Assembly: GCF_023618015.1 (NCBI RefSeq)
Contig: NZ_JAJKBJ010000009.1
Span: 1 to 64,000, forward strand
DNA: 64,000 nucleotides
Direction of reading: 5' to 3'
From: Legionella maioricensis
GTDB taxonomy: Bacteria > Pseudomonadota > Gammaproteobacteria > Legionellales > Legionellaceae
The notes beneath the pieces are model-generated. The model worked only from the letters and a program-made list of their open reading frames with translations, had not been told where the DNA came from and did not search any database. The position numbers and the translations under genes are program-made. Shown one piece after another: positions 17,202-25,242 of the stretch (position 1 is the first letter of the stretch; every line of letters begins with the position of its first letter).

Positions 17202-17239
17202 CTAAGTTCGTATTTGCCCCTTTTCTGTAATTTAACCCT
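17202..17239 (-). repeat. Solitary 38-base Tn3-like terminal repeat
   Basis: Read on the minus strand from 17,239 the sequence starts AGGGTTAAATTACAGAAAAG and ends ACGAACTTAG. It matches 7,074-7,111 at 33 of 38 positions, in opposite orientation. The closing ACG-x-x-CTTAG resembles the conserved inner end (ACGnTAAG) of Tn3-family repeats. Together with 7,074 it would bracket about 10.2 kb. Confidence 0.6.
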
Positions 17240-17322
17240 TTAGTAAGTATCAATCCAGACAGTGGCCTGCATCAGAGGGGTTAAATCTTTCTGATGCAGG
17301 GTAAAATAAGCTTAAAAAAACC

Positions 17323-20220
17323 TCAATTAAGTTTAGATGCCGATGAAAATTGCGGTGAGATAAGCATATAATCGGGACCCAGTTCATGGGTAGGGTTAAT
17401 ATTTTCTAAAGGCATTACTGCGCTTGAATTTAGCAAAGATCTTGGTGACACAGCAGCTCCTGAGAAAAAACCTGACGCACTGGGGCGAATGTAAATAGGC
17501 GAAGCTCTGAAATCCTTCATTCGCTTGTCACAAGAGCTTATAAATTTACCAATATCAACGGCTTCAACTTGTTTTACCTTCCCGGCATCAACTGTAGGAG
17601 CACCCGCTTTTGATATAGTTGCATGAGCTTTAGGCGAATACGCTTCAATGTGTGCCCCATAACAACAAACAATTTCACAAATCATATAAGCAGTTGCATC
17701 GGGTAATTTATTATCCATCAGCAGTTGATGAGCATGCTCTGAATCCATAAACGGATCCGAATGCTCCAGAGCATTTCTTAAACCCACATAATCTACTAGC
17801 AAGAGATTAAGTTCAGGATGTATTTCTTTAAGTTCGCCTAAACTGTACAGTTTATTAAAGAGACTAACAATTTGTCCTACCAGATAACTTGTGGCAAAAT
17901 ACAAACTAACATCGCTTGCCAAATGTTTCTGTATGGCTATTATGCCCTGAGTCTCGGCAGTGATAACCGTGCCGTTATCTTTAAACAGAGTTTGCAACAG
18001 TTTAATACGATTTTTAAGAGTATCAACTAACGAGGATACTGAAGGTTGGTTACCGTTTAATTCGCTTTCCAATTCAGCAGCACAATCTGTGATGTAAGGA
18101 TAATTGGTTTGCATTTTCTTTTTTACCGCGTCTTTTCTTGCTTCATCCCGTTTAGCAAGCTCTTCTTCAAATTTTGCATGGCGTATTTCAAATGCCTCCC
18201 TTTTTTCCTTTCTGAGTTCATTCGAGTAAAGCTCTGCAGCTTCAATAAGTCCTTTTACAATAGGCAGATTTGAATCTTGCATCGATAAAACGTTGAATAC
18301 TTTGTCGAATAGCTTCTCTTTGTTTAATGCTTTCTTACCTTGGAAGACAAGCTCTAACTCAGTTAATAGTTCCTGGTGATCTGCAAAAACTTTTCTTAAA
18401 TATTGGATATAAACCGCAAAATTAATATCAGAATCATCGCTCATTCCAAGCAGCTTTCTAATCCGCCCTTCATGACGATAATTAATAATTGAGACATTTG
18501 ATTTTAATATTTCTTGTCCAGGGATAAAGTTTTCTTTGTATAGAGGAGAGGGATCATCTTCGAATTTAAACTGGGTGAATTGTTTTCCATAATAGGTTTT
18601 GGCTGATTCCCAATATTCAGTAACATCTTTTAGCCAGAATATAATCGAATTCATCTTTTCCCGCGGAGGGAAAGGTTTAAAATTAGTATCTCTTGCCTTA
18701 AGTACAACTTCCAGCAAATAAGACTTTAAATGAGACAGTTCTATATGTAATTGATGAAGACGATTGGTATCCGCTTCAAGCCGGAAAATTACTTCACTTC
18801 GCGTAATTTGTTCTATGTGTACCAATGCATTTCTGATATTAATTACGGCCAATGGATCAAAATAGTCCATGGTATTTAAGAAAAAACCCCAATTCTTGCG
18901 CGTGAACAGCTCCCCTATGAGCTGTAACCTTCTTATAAAAGCCAACTGGGACTTTAAATCACAAGGTATTGAACCCATCAAATCCATTTTTAATAACAGG
19001 GCCATAGGATTACGTTGAGAATCAACGAGTTCTATATCACTTTTATGCATCAGAGTTCCCTCTGTAACGGCATTAGGCAAGAACCCTTTTAAGCGATATA
19101 AATTATACAGATGCTTAAAATACCATACTAATTTTTTTAATGTGGGTAATTCATCCAGTTTGGGTAATTGATCTGGCTTTAAAGCATCACTATTAGCCCT
19201 GAGATTTTCTTGGATAGCCTCAAAAAATGTTCCTAATTTACGCAGATCTTCGCAAAAATCTTGATCTAATAATGCCACTTTTAACGTACAGTTACTGAAA
19301 CAAAGGCTCAAAAAATAACTTACTGCATTACTGGTTTCCTCGGTACTATTGTTTACTTTCATACCTAACGATAAAATGGTGTTGAAAAATTTTGAATTAC
19401 CAATGTTCATTAAACTGCCAATGAAGTATAGGAAATACCAGGAGTTAGAACCCCACGGCAATAAATGAACTAATTCTTTGCATTTATCACGAGGTAAAGC
19501 ATGAATCGTTTTGAACATCATTCTTAAAACAAGCTGAGCATCATCAAGATAGATGTCTTTACAATGCCCTTCAATTTCTAATTGCGCCAATAATTCGAGT
19601 TTATCGGGGCCAGGAAACAAAAATTCGTTCTGTGTCAATCCTGATAACAGCATCATATTTGCAATCTTAAGTCTCGTAGACTTAACTACTGGGCTATCAT
19701 CAAGGTATTCGGCTTTTATATATTTCTTTTTATCTGCATAAGTTTGCAAAAAGAAATTCATGAGCTGAATAATGTGTTCCACTTGAGCAGAAAATGTTGC
19801 CCTTATGCATTGATGATTATTTTTTAACCGCTCTAATGCCTTGACATAGTTCGATTCTCTCATGGCTGTCCGCGCTTTTTCCGCACTGGAGAGCGACTCC
19901 AAATCCAAGATTGATAAACCACTTTTTACGTTCATTACCAGCCTTGTCCATGCCTTCTTAAGAATCGCATCACACACTGCAATTTGTTCCAGTTTGCCTT
20001 GGTCTCTGACTATTTTTTTTGCATCTTCTATCGCAGATGCACCTTGAGCAAACTCGTTCAGCTCAAAGTGGCTTTGGGCTAGATAAAGGCACACGTCATA
20101 ATTGTAATCACTCTGGTGTAGTTGAAGAAATGTCGCGCAATGATCTATTACTCTTTCATAGGCCTTCTGCTTAAATAATCTTTTAATTCTTTTAAATTTT
20201 TCTGTCACAGTTTTGCCCAT
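17323..20220 (-). CDS. 965-aa orphan with TPR-like and two HEPN-like signatures
   Basis: A large soluble protein. Its first 80 residues look like tetratricopeptide repeats (FKQKAYERVIDHCATFLQLH, then YDVCLYLAQSHFELNEFAQG). A lysine/glutamate-rich coiled coil lies at about residues 690-740. Two copies of RNALxH occur in helical surroundings, RNALVH at R463-H468 and RNALEH at R815-H820. This Rx4H pattern is the active-site signature of HEPN ribonuclease domains. The frame opens at 20,247, but ATG 20,220 has AGGTG upstream. There is no signal peptide. It is tail to head with nothing close and likely monocistronic. The HEPN assignment needs a profile search; an effector role is also possible. Confidence 0.75.
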   Translation of the reverse strand: MGKTVTEKFKRIKRLFKQKAYERVIDHCATFLQLHQSDYNYDVCLYLAQSHFELNEFAQGASAIEDAKKIVRDQGKLEQIAVCDAILKKAWTRLVMNVKSGLSILDLESLSSAEKARTAMRESNYVKALERLKNNHQCIRATFSAQVEHIIQLMNFFLQTYADKKKYIKAEYLDDSPVVKSTRLKIANMMLLSGLTQNEFLFPGPDKLELLAQLEIEGHCKDIYLDDAQLVLRMMFKTIHALPRDKCKELVHLLPWGSNSWYFLYFIGSLMNIGNSKFFNTILSLGMKVNNSTEETSNAVSYFLSLCFSNCTLKVALLDQDFCEDLRKLGTFFEAIQENLRANSDALKPDQLPKLDELPTLKKLVWYFKHLYNLYRLKGFLPNAVTEGTLMHKSDIELVDSQRNPMALLLKMDLMGSIPCDLKSQLAFIRRLQLIGELFTRKNWGFFLNTMDYFDPLAVINIRNALVHIEQITRSEVIFRLEADTNRLHQLHIELSHLKSYLLEVVLKARDTNFKPFPPREKMNSIIFWLKDVTEYWESAKTYYGKQFTQFKFEDDPSPLYKENFIPGQEILKSNVSIINYRHEGRIRKLLGMSDDSDINFAVYIQYLRKVFADHQELLTELELVFQGKKALNKEKLFDKVFNVLSMQDSNLPIVKGLIEAAELYSNELRKEKREAFEIRHAKFEEELAKRDEARKDAVKKKMQTNYPYITDCAAELESELNGNQPSVSSLVDTLKNRIKLLQTLFKDNGTVITAETQGIIAIQKHLASDVSLYFATSYLVGQIVSLFNKLYSLGELKEIHPELNLLLVDYVGLRNALEHSDPFMDSEHAHQLLMDNKLPDATAYMICEIVCCYGAHIEAYSPKAHATISKAGAPTVDAGKVKQVEAVDIGKFISSCDKRMKDFRASPIYIRPSASGFFSGAAVSPRSLLNSSAVMPLENINPTHELGPDYMLISPQFSSASKLN

Positions 20221-20247
20221 TTGATCACCTATCAATAATTCGAACAT

Positions 20248-20562
20248 TTGGATGTTAAAATGCTACATTGTGATTCAAATAAAACCAATGGGTGTTTTTA
20301 CCCATTGTAACTCTAATGTAAAGTTCGACTACTCATATCTAGCTAGCCCAGATTAACACTCAAAGTTCCTCTCTTCACATTTTAATTCGCCCACAACCCA
20401 AGCGGCTTGATTAAGCAACTGCAGAAGTAGTATTATTAAGCCGCATGATTACACTAAGAACAATTATGTATATTAATGTAACCAATGATAAATAGTATTT
20501 GGATTGGTATAGGTAAGCGGGGGCTAGACTAAAATCCCAATGTGTAACAAAAAAAGGTATAG
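20248..20562. other. Divergent intergenic region with hairpin
   Basis: The gap lies between the minus-strand orphan and the plus-strand VF530 gene. The inverted repeat CAATGGGT/ACCCATTG (20,286-20,307, six-base loop) lies about 65 bases upstream of the orphan's start and could be an operator or a leader hairpin. No gene is visible. Confidence 0.35.
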
Positions 20563-20565
20563 TTG

Positions 20566-20790
20566 ATGGACAGAACTTCTAATGATCCACTGCACGGCAT
20601 TACCCTAGAGACTATCTTAAATAGTTTGTTGACTTCTTATGGTTGGGAAGGCTTGGCGGAGAGAGTCAAGATTAACTGTTTTTCTTCCAACCCCAGCATC
20701 AAATCAAGCCTTAAATTCTTGCGTAAAACACCATGGGCAAGGACTGAAATTGAAACCCTTTATCTTGCTTCCTTAAAAAGTAAAGATTGA
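20566..20790 (+). CDS. VF530-family DNA-binding protein (DUF2132)
   Basis: A 74-aa protein with the full VF530 signature: [20 protein letters not shown], then [20 protein letters not shown] and [15 protein letters not shown]. The family adopts a small helical fold first solved from Vibrio fischeri and is described as DNA-binding; its cellular role is not established. Length is typical. TTG 20,563 precedes ATG 20,566, which I prefer. The stop lies about 30 bases before the S4 protein gene, so the two may be co-transcribed. Nothing is unusual. Confidence 0.9.
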   Translation: MDRTSNDPLHGITLETILNSLLTSYGWEGLAERVKINCFSSNPSIKSSLKFLRKTPWARTEIETLYLASLKSKD

Positions 20791-20822
20791 GAAAACTCAT
20801 CATTACTGGAGTAATAAATAAT

Positions 20823-21041
20823 ATGAAAGATGTTTTCATTAATAAAGATCATGTTGAACTCTTTAAAATTCTTAAATTTGAAGGTATCGCCTCGAGTGGA
20901 GCAGAAGCTAAGGATATGATAGCCGCTGGCACTGTATTGGTAAACGGCATAATAGAAAAACAGAAAAGAAAAAAGATGGTTGCAGGAGATACGATTGAAT
21001 TGAATGGTGAGATCTTTCGGCTAAAATTGGATGCTAATTAG
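20823..21041 (+). CDS. S4-domain RNA-binding protein (YbcJ-like)
   Basis: A 72-aa stand-alone S4 domain: FKILKFEGIASSGAEAKDMI followed by AAGTVLVNGIIEKQKRKKM. The S4 fold binds structured RNA; family members such as YbcJ and YaaA-type proteins are thought to be linked to ribosome or RNA metabolism, without a known target here. A GGAG ribosome binding site sits 8-9 bases before ATG 20,823. The frame is also open from 20,787, but those 12 codons overlap the VF530 stop and have no binding site. Likely the second gene of a short operon with VF530. Confidence 0.9.
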   Translation: MKDVFINKDHVELFKILKFEGIASSGAEAKDMIAAGTVLVNGIIEKQKRKKMVAGDTIELNGEIFRLKLDAN

Positions 21042-21174
21042 CATTTCTTTACACACAGGTTCTAGTAAAAGTGGGTGAACATCAAGAAAGAGTACAGCGT
21101 ACCAAAATCCCAACTTATTCTTGCTCGCTCCCTTTTATTCTAACTTGTGCTCATCTAGCCGGCGCTAATCACTA

Positions 21175-21234
21175 TCAATTTGCAGTATCGCTATCTGCCT
21201 TTCTTTTTTTATTAAGATTAATGATCTTTTCCAT
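21175..21234 (-). pseudogene. Truncated copy of the DUF4169 gene start
   Basis: Minus-strand 21,234 reads MEKIINLNKKRKADSDTAN then a stop. Its first 13 codons nearly duplicate, at nucleotide level too, the start of the DUF4169 gene at 25,154 (MVDIINLNKKRKA). After codon 13 the similarity ends. It is a broken paralogue or a partial duplication, too short to act. The rest of 21,042-21,498 shows no gene. Confidence 0.55.
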
Positions 21235-21498
21235 TTTAAGATTCACCTGCGAAATATTCTGATTTGATATTTTATTATACAAAGTTTAGGGAAAATTGCT
21301 AAATTTGCTAAAATCCCCTTTTTTCTATAAATGCGGTCATTCATTGTGATTTTTTTAAGAGAAGGGCTAAGCGGTTAAGAACCCCAGGTTTAGATACTAA
21401 TGGTAATTTCTCATTAATACATAAATATATAATTCATTGTATTACATGGAATTAATTTGGGTACCAATATAGGTACGGTCTATCTTTCAACTCTAGCA

Positions 21499-21640
21499 GG
21501 TAGCCTGTTTGCTAGCAAACAGGAACTTATTGAATTGCTGGATTGAGACGGATCCCGTTGCCAGCAAACGGGCTACACTTGCTTTTCTTGGAGGTGAAGT
21601 TTCTATTGCTGGTGAATGCCGGGCTTTTCAGCCCAGCCTA
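21499..21640. repeat. Cluster of REP-like palindromes
   Basis: Three hairpin units lie in succession. The first is the perfect 20-base palindrome CCTGTTTGCTAGCAAACAGG (21,504-21,523). The second is CCCGTTGCCAGCAAACGGG (about 21,548-21,566). The third is CCGGGCTTTTCAGCCCAGCC (from about 21,618), which continues as TACGCTTGCTCC like the 10,920-11,066 units. Each is flanked by GTAG/CTAC-type ends, typical of REP elements mobilised by RAYT transposases. No RAYT gene is in the window. Confidence 0.65.
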
Positions 21641-22636
21641 CGCTTGCTCCAATTCAATAGTTTCATTAGCAATGATACTTTCCCCTAGGCTATTCTCATT
21701 GGTATTATAAATATCATTGGGTGGTAGATGACTCAAATTATTTTTAATTTCCATTAGGTTATTCTCAATGGTATTACAAATATCATTGAGAGGTAGATGA
21801 CTCAAATTGTCAATTGAGAATGGATTTTGTAGCTCGACCCCGATTTGATCTAATGAAAATAGAGCATAGGCCACCAGTGTTACAATCATTGGACTGATGT
21901 ATACAGAATAATTAACTAGAGCGACAGGAAGTATCATTAAAAATAAAAGAATAAATCGTCGTGATTTAATTGCCATCACAAAAGGCATGGGAGTTTTTAG
22001 TATTCTCTCGCACGCGCCTTGACAATCGAGAATTGTTTCACGAAGCTCTTCTGCTTTCAAAAAAGAAAACTGATTTAATTTGCCATTTATTTGCATTTGC
22101 GCCAATACTTCTGCGAGCTTTGACGAGATGAAATTCGGTTTATGTTGCCACTGCTGTAATTGAGCATATGTATTATTACCTAACAGATGTTTCACCTCAT
22201 CTGTCGAAGTAAATCCCCTAAGCGTATTTTTCATAAGATAGGGCATTGCCGCGATAAGACTCAAGCTTTTATCTATCTCCTCACTATCTGAGGATTCAAT
22301 GTAACTGGTGAGAATGATTGCTAAGTTTCTACTGCAATTAACCACTGTACCCCAAAGTTTTCTTGCTTCCCACCAACGATCATAGCCCGCATTAACACGA
22401 AAAACTAAAATTAACCCCATAATTACCCCAGCATATTCAAAGGGGCTTATAGGAAGAGACAAAGAGGGAATAAAAATACTAAGTAAAGAAATGAAACACG
22501 CATAACCAGATGCAGCCAAAACCTTTTTCCATACCCTAGGCGTGACTGAACCATGAATGGCAAGCGCACTTTCTATGAAATTGGGGTATTCATATTGATT
22601 AATCGTTTTTTTATTTTCTGTCATAACTTTTCTCAT
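21638..22636 (-). CDS. Bestrophin-family channel protein
   Basis: A 332-aa inner-membrane protein of the bestrophin (UPF0187/YneE) family, predicted anion or cation channel. N-terminal helices (ACFISLLSIFIPSLSLPISP, about residues 47-66) and YAGVIMGLILVFRVNAGYDR followed by WWEARKLWG carry the family hallmark (FRVNxxYDRWWEAR). A second membrane pair lies near residues 225-265. The last 60 residues contain a 23-residue imperfect tandem duplication (NNLSHLPLNDICNT / NNLSHLPPNDIYNT), and the stop codon falls inside a REP palindrome. ATG 22,636 and ATG 22,624 are both possible starts. Ligand and physiological role are unknown. Confidence 0.88.
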   Translation of the reverse strand: MRKVMTENKKTINQYEYPNFIESALAIHGSVTPRVWKKVLAASGYACFISLLSIFIPSLSLPISPFEYAGVIMGLILVFRVNAGYDRWWEARKLWGTVVNCSRNLAIILTSYIESSDSEEIDKSLSLIAAMPYLMKNTLRGFTSTDEVKHLLGNNTYAQLQQWQHKPNFISSKLAEVLAQMQINGKLNQFSFLKAEELRETILDCQGACERILKTPMPFVMAIKSRRFILLFLMILPVALVNYSVYISPMIVTLVAYALFSLDQIGVELQNPFSIDNLSHLPLNDICNTIENNLMEIKNNLSHLPPNDIYNTNENSLGESIIANETIELEQA

Positions 22637-22839
22637 TTAATCTGGGTCTGGAGTTTTTAATGGAGGAACAGTCAATAATTCTATTTTGTTCAATATATTA
22701 TCATGTTCTTTTTTAGAGCTAATCAAAATGGTAATTCAATGCCTGATAAATAATAGGTTAGTTCAGTTTGATGATATGGCTGAATCCTCTTTATTTCAAA
22801 AATAAAAAATATCATTAACTCCTTCTAAAAAATTTTAAT

Positions 22840-22866
22840 ATTAAGGCCTCATAAAGAGGCCTTAAT
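22840..22866 (-). terminator. Rho-independent terminator of the hsp20 gene
   Basis: An 11-base-pair stem ATTAAGGCCTC/GAGGCCTTAAT with a 5-base loop lies just past the hsp20 stop. On the minus strand it is followed by an AT-rich ATTAAAATTTTTT run. Confidence 0.8.
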
Positions 22867-22869
22867 AGA

Positions 22870-23310
22870 TTATTCTTCAACGGTAATTTCGATTTTTTTC
22901 TCAGCGGCAACTTCTTTTTTAGGAATTCTGATTTCAAGAACTCCATGAGCATAATGAGCTGTGATTTTTGCATCATCCGCAGTTTGAGGAAGGCTAAAAC
23001 GACGATAAAATCGCCCTTGAGTGCGTTCTCTTCGAGTATAACCTTGATGTTGTTCTGTTTTTTCAAACTGGCGCTCACCTTTTAAGGTTAAGACGTGCTG
23101 CTCTAAAGAAATACTAATGTCCTCTTTTTTTACTCCAGGAATATCTGCAATAACTAAAAAGCAGTTCTTCTCTTCTTTAATGTCCACCAAAGGTGACCAA
23201 GAGCTTGTTTCAATGTAGGATGAGTCATCTTGTTTTTGAAGGTAAAAAAAATCATCAATTAACTGGCCCATATCACGGTACATGGGCATAGTTCTTCTTA
23301 ATGTATTCAT
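22870..23310 (-). CDS. Small heat-shock protein Hsp20
   Basis: A 146-aa cytoplasmic holdase of the alpha-crystallin/Hsp20 family that keeps unfolding proteins refoldable for DnaK/ClpB. The alpha-crystallin domain covers about residues 38-135: SPLVDIKEEKNCFLVIADIP, GVKKEDISISLEQHVLTLKG and FYRRFSLPQ. The A-x-x-x-G-V-L-E-I motif appears as AHGVLEIRIPK and includes an IxI-type tail. Length is normal. AAGGAGA lies 7 bases before the ATG. A strong terminator follows. Heat or stationary-phase control is expected from the family, but I could not identify a sigma-32 promoter by eye. It opens the stress cluster with a hibernation factor and an exported Hsp20. Confidence 0.95.
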   Translation of the reverse strand: MNTLRRTMPMYRDMGQLIDDFFYLQKQDDSSYIETSSWSPLVDIKEEKNCFLVIADIPGVKKEDISISLEQHVLTLKGERQFEKTEQHQGYTRRERTQGRFYRRFSLPQTADDAKITAHYAHGVLEIRIPKKEVAAEKKIEITVEE

Positions 23311-23390
23311 GCTGTCTCCTTAGAATATGTTTTTGGCTGACTATCTAGATAAGGGCTCTTCTATAAAATTCAAGACTAATACCTAAAATT

Positions 23391-23552
23391 TTATACGGAA
23401 ACATTACTGGTGCATCGCTCTGAAGTCAGAGAATTAAGGGAGTTCGCCATTTGAATTAGTCCTGCTGCAATCGGTGCAAGAATAATCATAATGATGCCAA
23501 TAATTGGTTGGGCACTCTTGAAAATTAACTTTTTGACCTTAACTGAAAAATA
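23391..23552 (-). pseudogene. HtpX-like protease remnant
   Basis: Minus-strand 23,552 to 23,391 reads KSAQPIIGIIMIILAPIAAG followed by LIQMANS, then unrelated residues and a stop. This resembles the HtpX (M48 zinc metalloprotease) membrane helix just before the conserved ISRSRE block, which is absent here. No start or HExxH zinc motif remains. A decayed gene or recombination scar between two stress genes. The rest of the 23,311-23,684 gap contains no gene. Confidence 0.45.
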
Positions 23553-23684
23553 CCGTTATTTTTATGGAGGAATTAATAGGGAAATAATACTTGTAATGAA
23601 CTTTGGTAACTAGAAATAAAATAACTTAATTTTTGTTTATATTTTTTGCTTTTAATAAAAATTAGAATTAAGAGGATTTAAACT

Positions 23685-24053
23685 ATGTCAACAGTTCAAA
23701 AAACAATCAGAAGTATTTCATCTACTCCGGCAATCAATTTCCATATCGATAGGCATTTTAATAAGCTGAAAAAAGCCTACAGTAAAATCAATAAATGCAG
23801 GGTGGTCGTTGATTTGGCTAAAAATAATACGCATAAAGACAAACTGTATAGCGTCTGTATTGACATAACCCTTCCTGGAAAAGAGTTAGTCAGTAAAAAG
23901 CAGGATCCCAATTTATTTATTGCTATTCGAAATAGCTTTTTAGCACTCGAACAATTATTAGAGAAACACTATAAAAAGAGAATGCTTTTCAACAAAAACT
24001 GTTCTAATTATCTGCGAAATTATAATGACAACCAAATAGCTGAGGCCATGTAA
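23685..24053 (+). CDS. hpf: Ribosome hibernation factor (HPF/RaiA family)
   Basis: A 122-aa S30EA (sigma-54 modulation/RaiA) family protein. Such proteins bind the decoding and tRNA sites of the 30S subunit and inactivate or dimerise ribosomes in stationary phase. It shows the expected beta-alpha-beta-beta-beta-alpha order: NFHIDRHFNKLKKAY, KCRVVVDLAK and YSVCIDITLPGKELVSKKQD, then a long final helix (IAIRNSFLALEQLLEKHYKK). It lacks the long C-terminal domain of long HPF, so it is a short-form factor. AAGAGGA precedes the ATG, and a terminator follows at 24,079. Co-location with two Hsp20 genes suggests joint stress use. Confidence 0.88.
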   Translation: MSTVQKTIRSISSTPAINFHIDRHFNKLKKAYSKINKCRVVVDLAKNNTHKDKLYSVCIDITLPGKELVSKKQDPNLFIAIRNSFLALEQLLEKHYKKRMLFNKNCSNYLRNYNDNQIAEAM

Positions 24054-24078
24054 GTATTTTTTAACTCGTTGATACACG

Positions 24079-24120
24079 GAGACAGGGCCTGTACCTCATA
24101 TCTCTGTCTCTGATTTTTTT
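24079..24120 (+). terminator. Rho-independent terminator after the hibernation factor
   Basis: Stem GAGACAG (24,079-24,085) pairs with CTGTCTC (24,104-24,110), followed by TGATTTTTTT. The position, 25 bases past the stop, and the T-run fit an intrinsic terminator. Confidence 0.75.
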
Positions 24121-24156
24121 TAATTAGATAGTATGTTGATAAAAAAGGAGAATACT

Positions 24157-24738
24157 ATGAGAAAAGAACTCATTCTATTTTTATCTTGTTCGCTCGTGCT
24201 TACCGCCCTGATCTCAGTGGTTAATGCCAAAGACACTAATAAGGTACAAAGTAATGCGAATCCGGTGGCATTTTCATTTAATGACAATCCATTTTTTCAA
24301 TCTAATGATGATGTATTTAACCAAATCGAGACTATGCAGCAGGCTATGAGTAGATTAATGAGGAGTCAGTTTGCACAAATCAATGGCGGACAATTTGACC
24401 TTATGAATTCAAAAAGACCGCTAAATTCTTCGCAAGAAATTCAAATGGAAGAACGCAACAACGAGCTTATATACAAGATAAAACAGCCTCAAGGCAACGA
24501 TAGTAAAGTCGATGTTTCTGTTAAAGATGGGGTATTGATTATTAACACTCAACTCATGCAGAAAACATCACATAGCGAGAATGGCAGCAAAAGCTATAGT
24601 TATTCACAAAGCAATTACAATCAGTCGTTTAAATTGCCCAAAGGTTATGATCCTAACTCAATAGATATAAAGTCAAAAGATGCCAATCTGATTGTTACGT
24701 TCAAAAAACAGAGTGTATCGAATTCTTTAAAGATCTGA
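24157..24738 (+). CDS. Exported Hsp20-like chaperone
   Basis: A 193-aa protein with a clear Sec signal peptide: MRKEL, hydrophobic core ILFLSCSLVLTALISVV, and NAKD as the likely cut site (after residue 24). The mature part has a glycine/asparagine-rich lead and an alpha-crystallin-like domain: IQMEERNNELIYKIKQPQGN, VDVSVKDGVLIINTQ and FKLPKGYDPNSIDIKSKDAN, then LIVTFKK. Almost all Hsp20 proteins are cytoplasmic, so a periplasmic version is noteworthy. The frame begins at 24,133, but AAAAAGGAG is ideally spaced for ATG 24,157. A weak palindrome (AAAATGACA...TGTCATTTT) follows. Probably a periplasmic holdase. Confidence 0.85.
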   Translation: MRKELILFLSCSLVLTALISVVNAKDTNKVQSNANPVAFSFNDNPFFQSNDDVFNQIETMQQAMSRLMRSQFAQINGGQFDLMNSKRPLNSSQEIQMEERNNELIYKIKQPQGNDSKVDVSVKDGVLIINTQLMQKTSHSENGSKSYSYSQSNYNQSFKLPKGYDPNSIDIKSKDANLIVTFKKQSVSNSLKI

Positions 24739-24965
24739 AGCTTTAGTTATATAAAATGACATCGATGCGCTTAAATAAGATTTATCGGTGTCATTTTAGA
24801 ATATTCACTAACTTTATATTAGGAGCGTCACATAATTTTTGGCCAGAATAGTCTCGAGAATTCAACGGATTATTGTAATGAATTAATAGGTTAGTCTTAA
24901 AATTTTACTTGATGGTTATACCGTTAATGGGATACTTTTCTACCCACCGATGACTCATGTATTTT

Positions 24966-25154
24966 CTATTTGTTTTCTTCTTTTTCCAGCTTATGACCAT
25001 CTAGATGTCGTTTATTACGCTCGATATCTTGTTTCTCTAACAGCTTTTCTTTTTTTGTTCTTCCGAATTTAATGCGATTTTCAGTGGCCTTTTTTTCTTT
25101 TTCCAAACGAATTTTAGCCTTTCTTTTTTTATTAAGATTGATGATGTCTACCAT
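24966..25154 (-). CDS. DUF4169-family small basic protein
   Basis: A 62-aa highly charged, wholly helical protein matching the DUF4169 pattern: INLNKKRKAKIRLEKEKKAT, then ENRIKFGRTKKEK and the closing LDGHKLE. The family is short and of unknown function; the basic helix suggests nucleic-acid or ribosome contact. The frame is open to 25,241, but ATG 25,154 gives the family's normal length and start (M-x-x-IINLN). A truncated copy of its first 13 codons lies at 21,175-21,234, so this region has seen a partial duplication. Confidence 0.85.
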   Translation of the reverse strand: MVDIINLNKKRKAKIRLEKEKKATENRIKFGRTKKEKLLEKQDIERNKRHLDGHKLEKEENK

Positions 25155-25242
25155 GGTACTCTCTATATTATATATGTTGCTTATACTATAGCGCATAAAA
25201 ACACGCGCAAATGGTCTAAACACCCAATAATTGTTCAACAAA

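Noticed and set aside
21071-21262. 63-codon plus-strand frame after the S4 gene
   Set aside because: Its far end is the antisense of the truncated DUF4169 copy; no ribosome binding site or family match.
22815-23078. 87-codon minus-strand frame overlapping hsp20
   Set aside because: It is an alternative frame of the Hsp20 gene and reads through the terminator; lysine/leucine-rich artefact.
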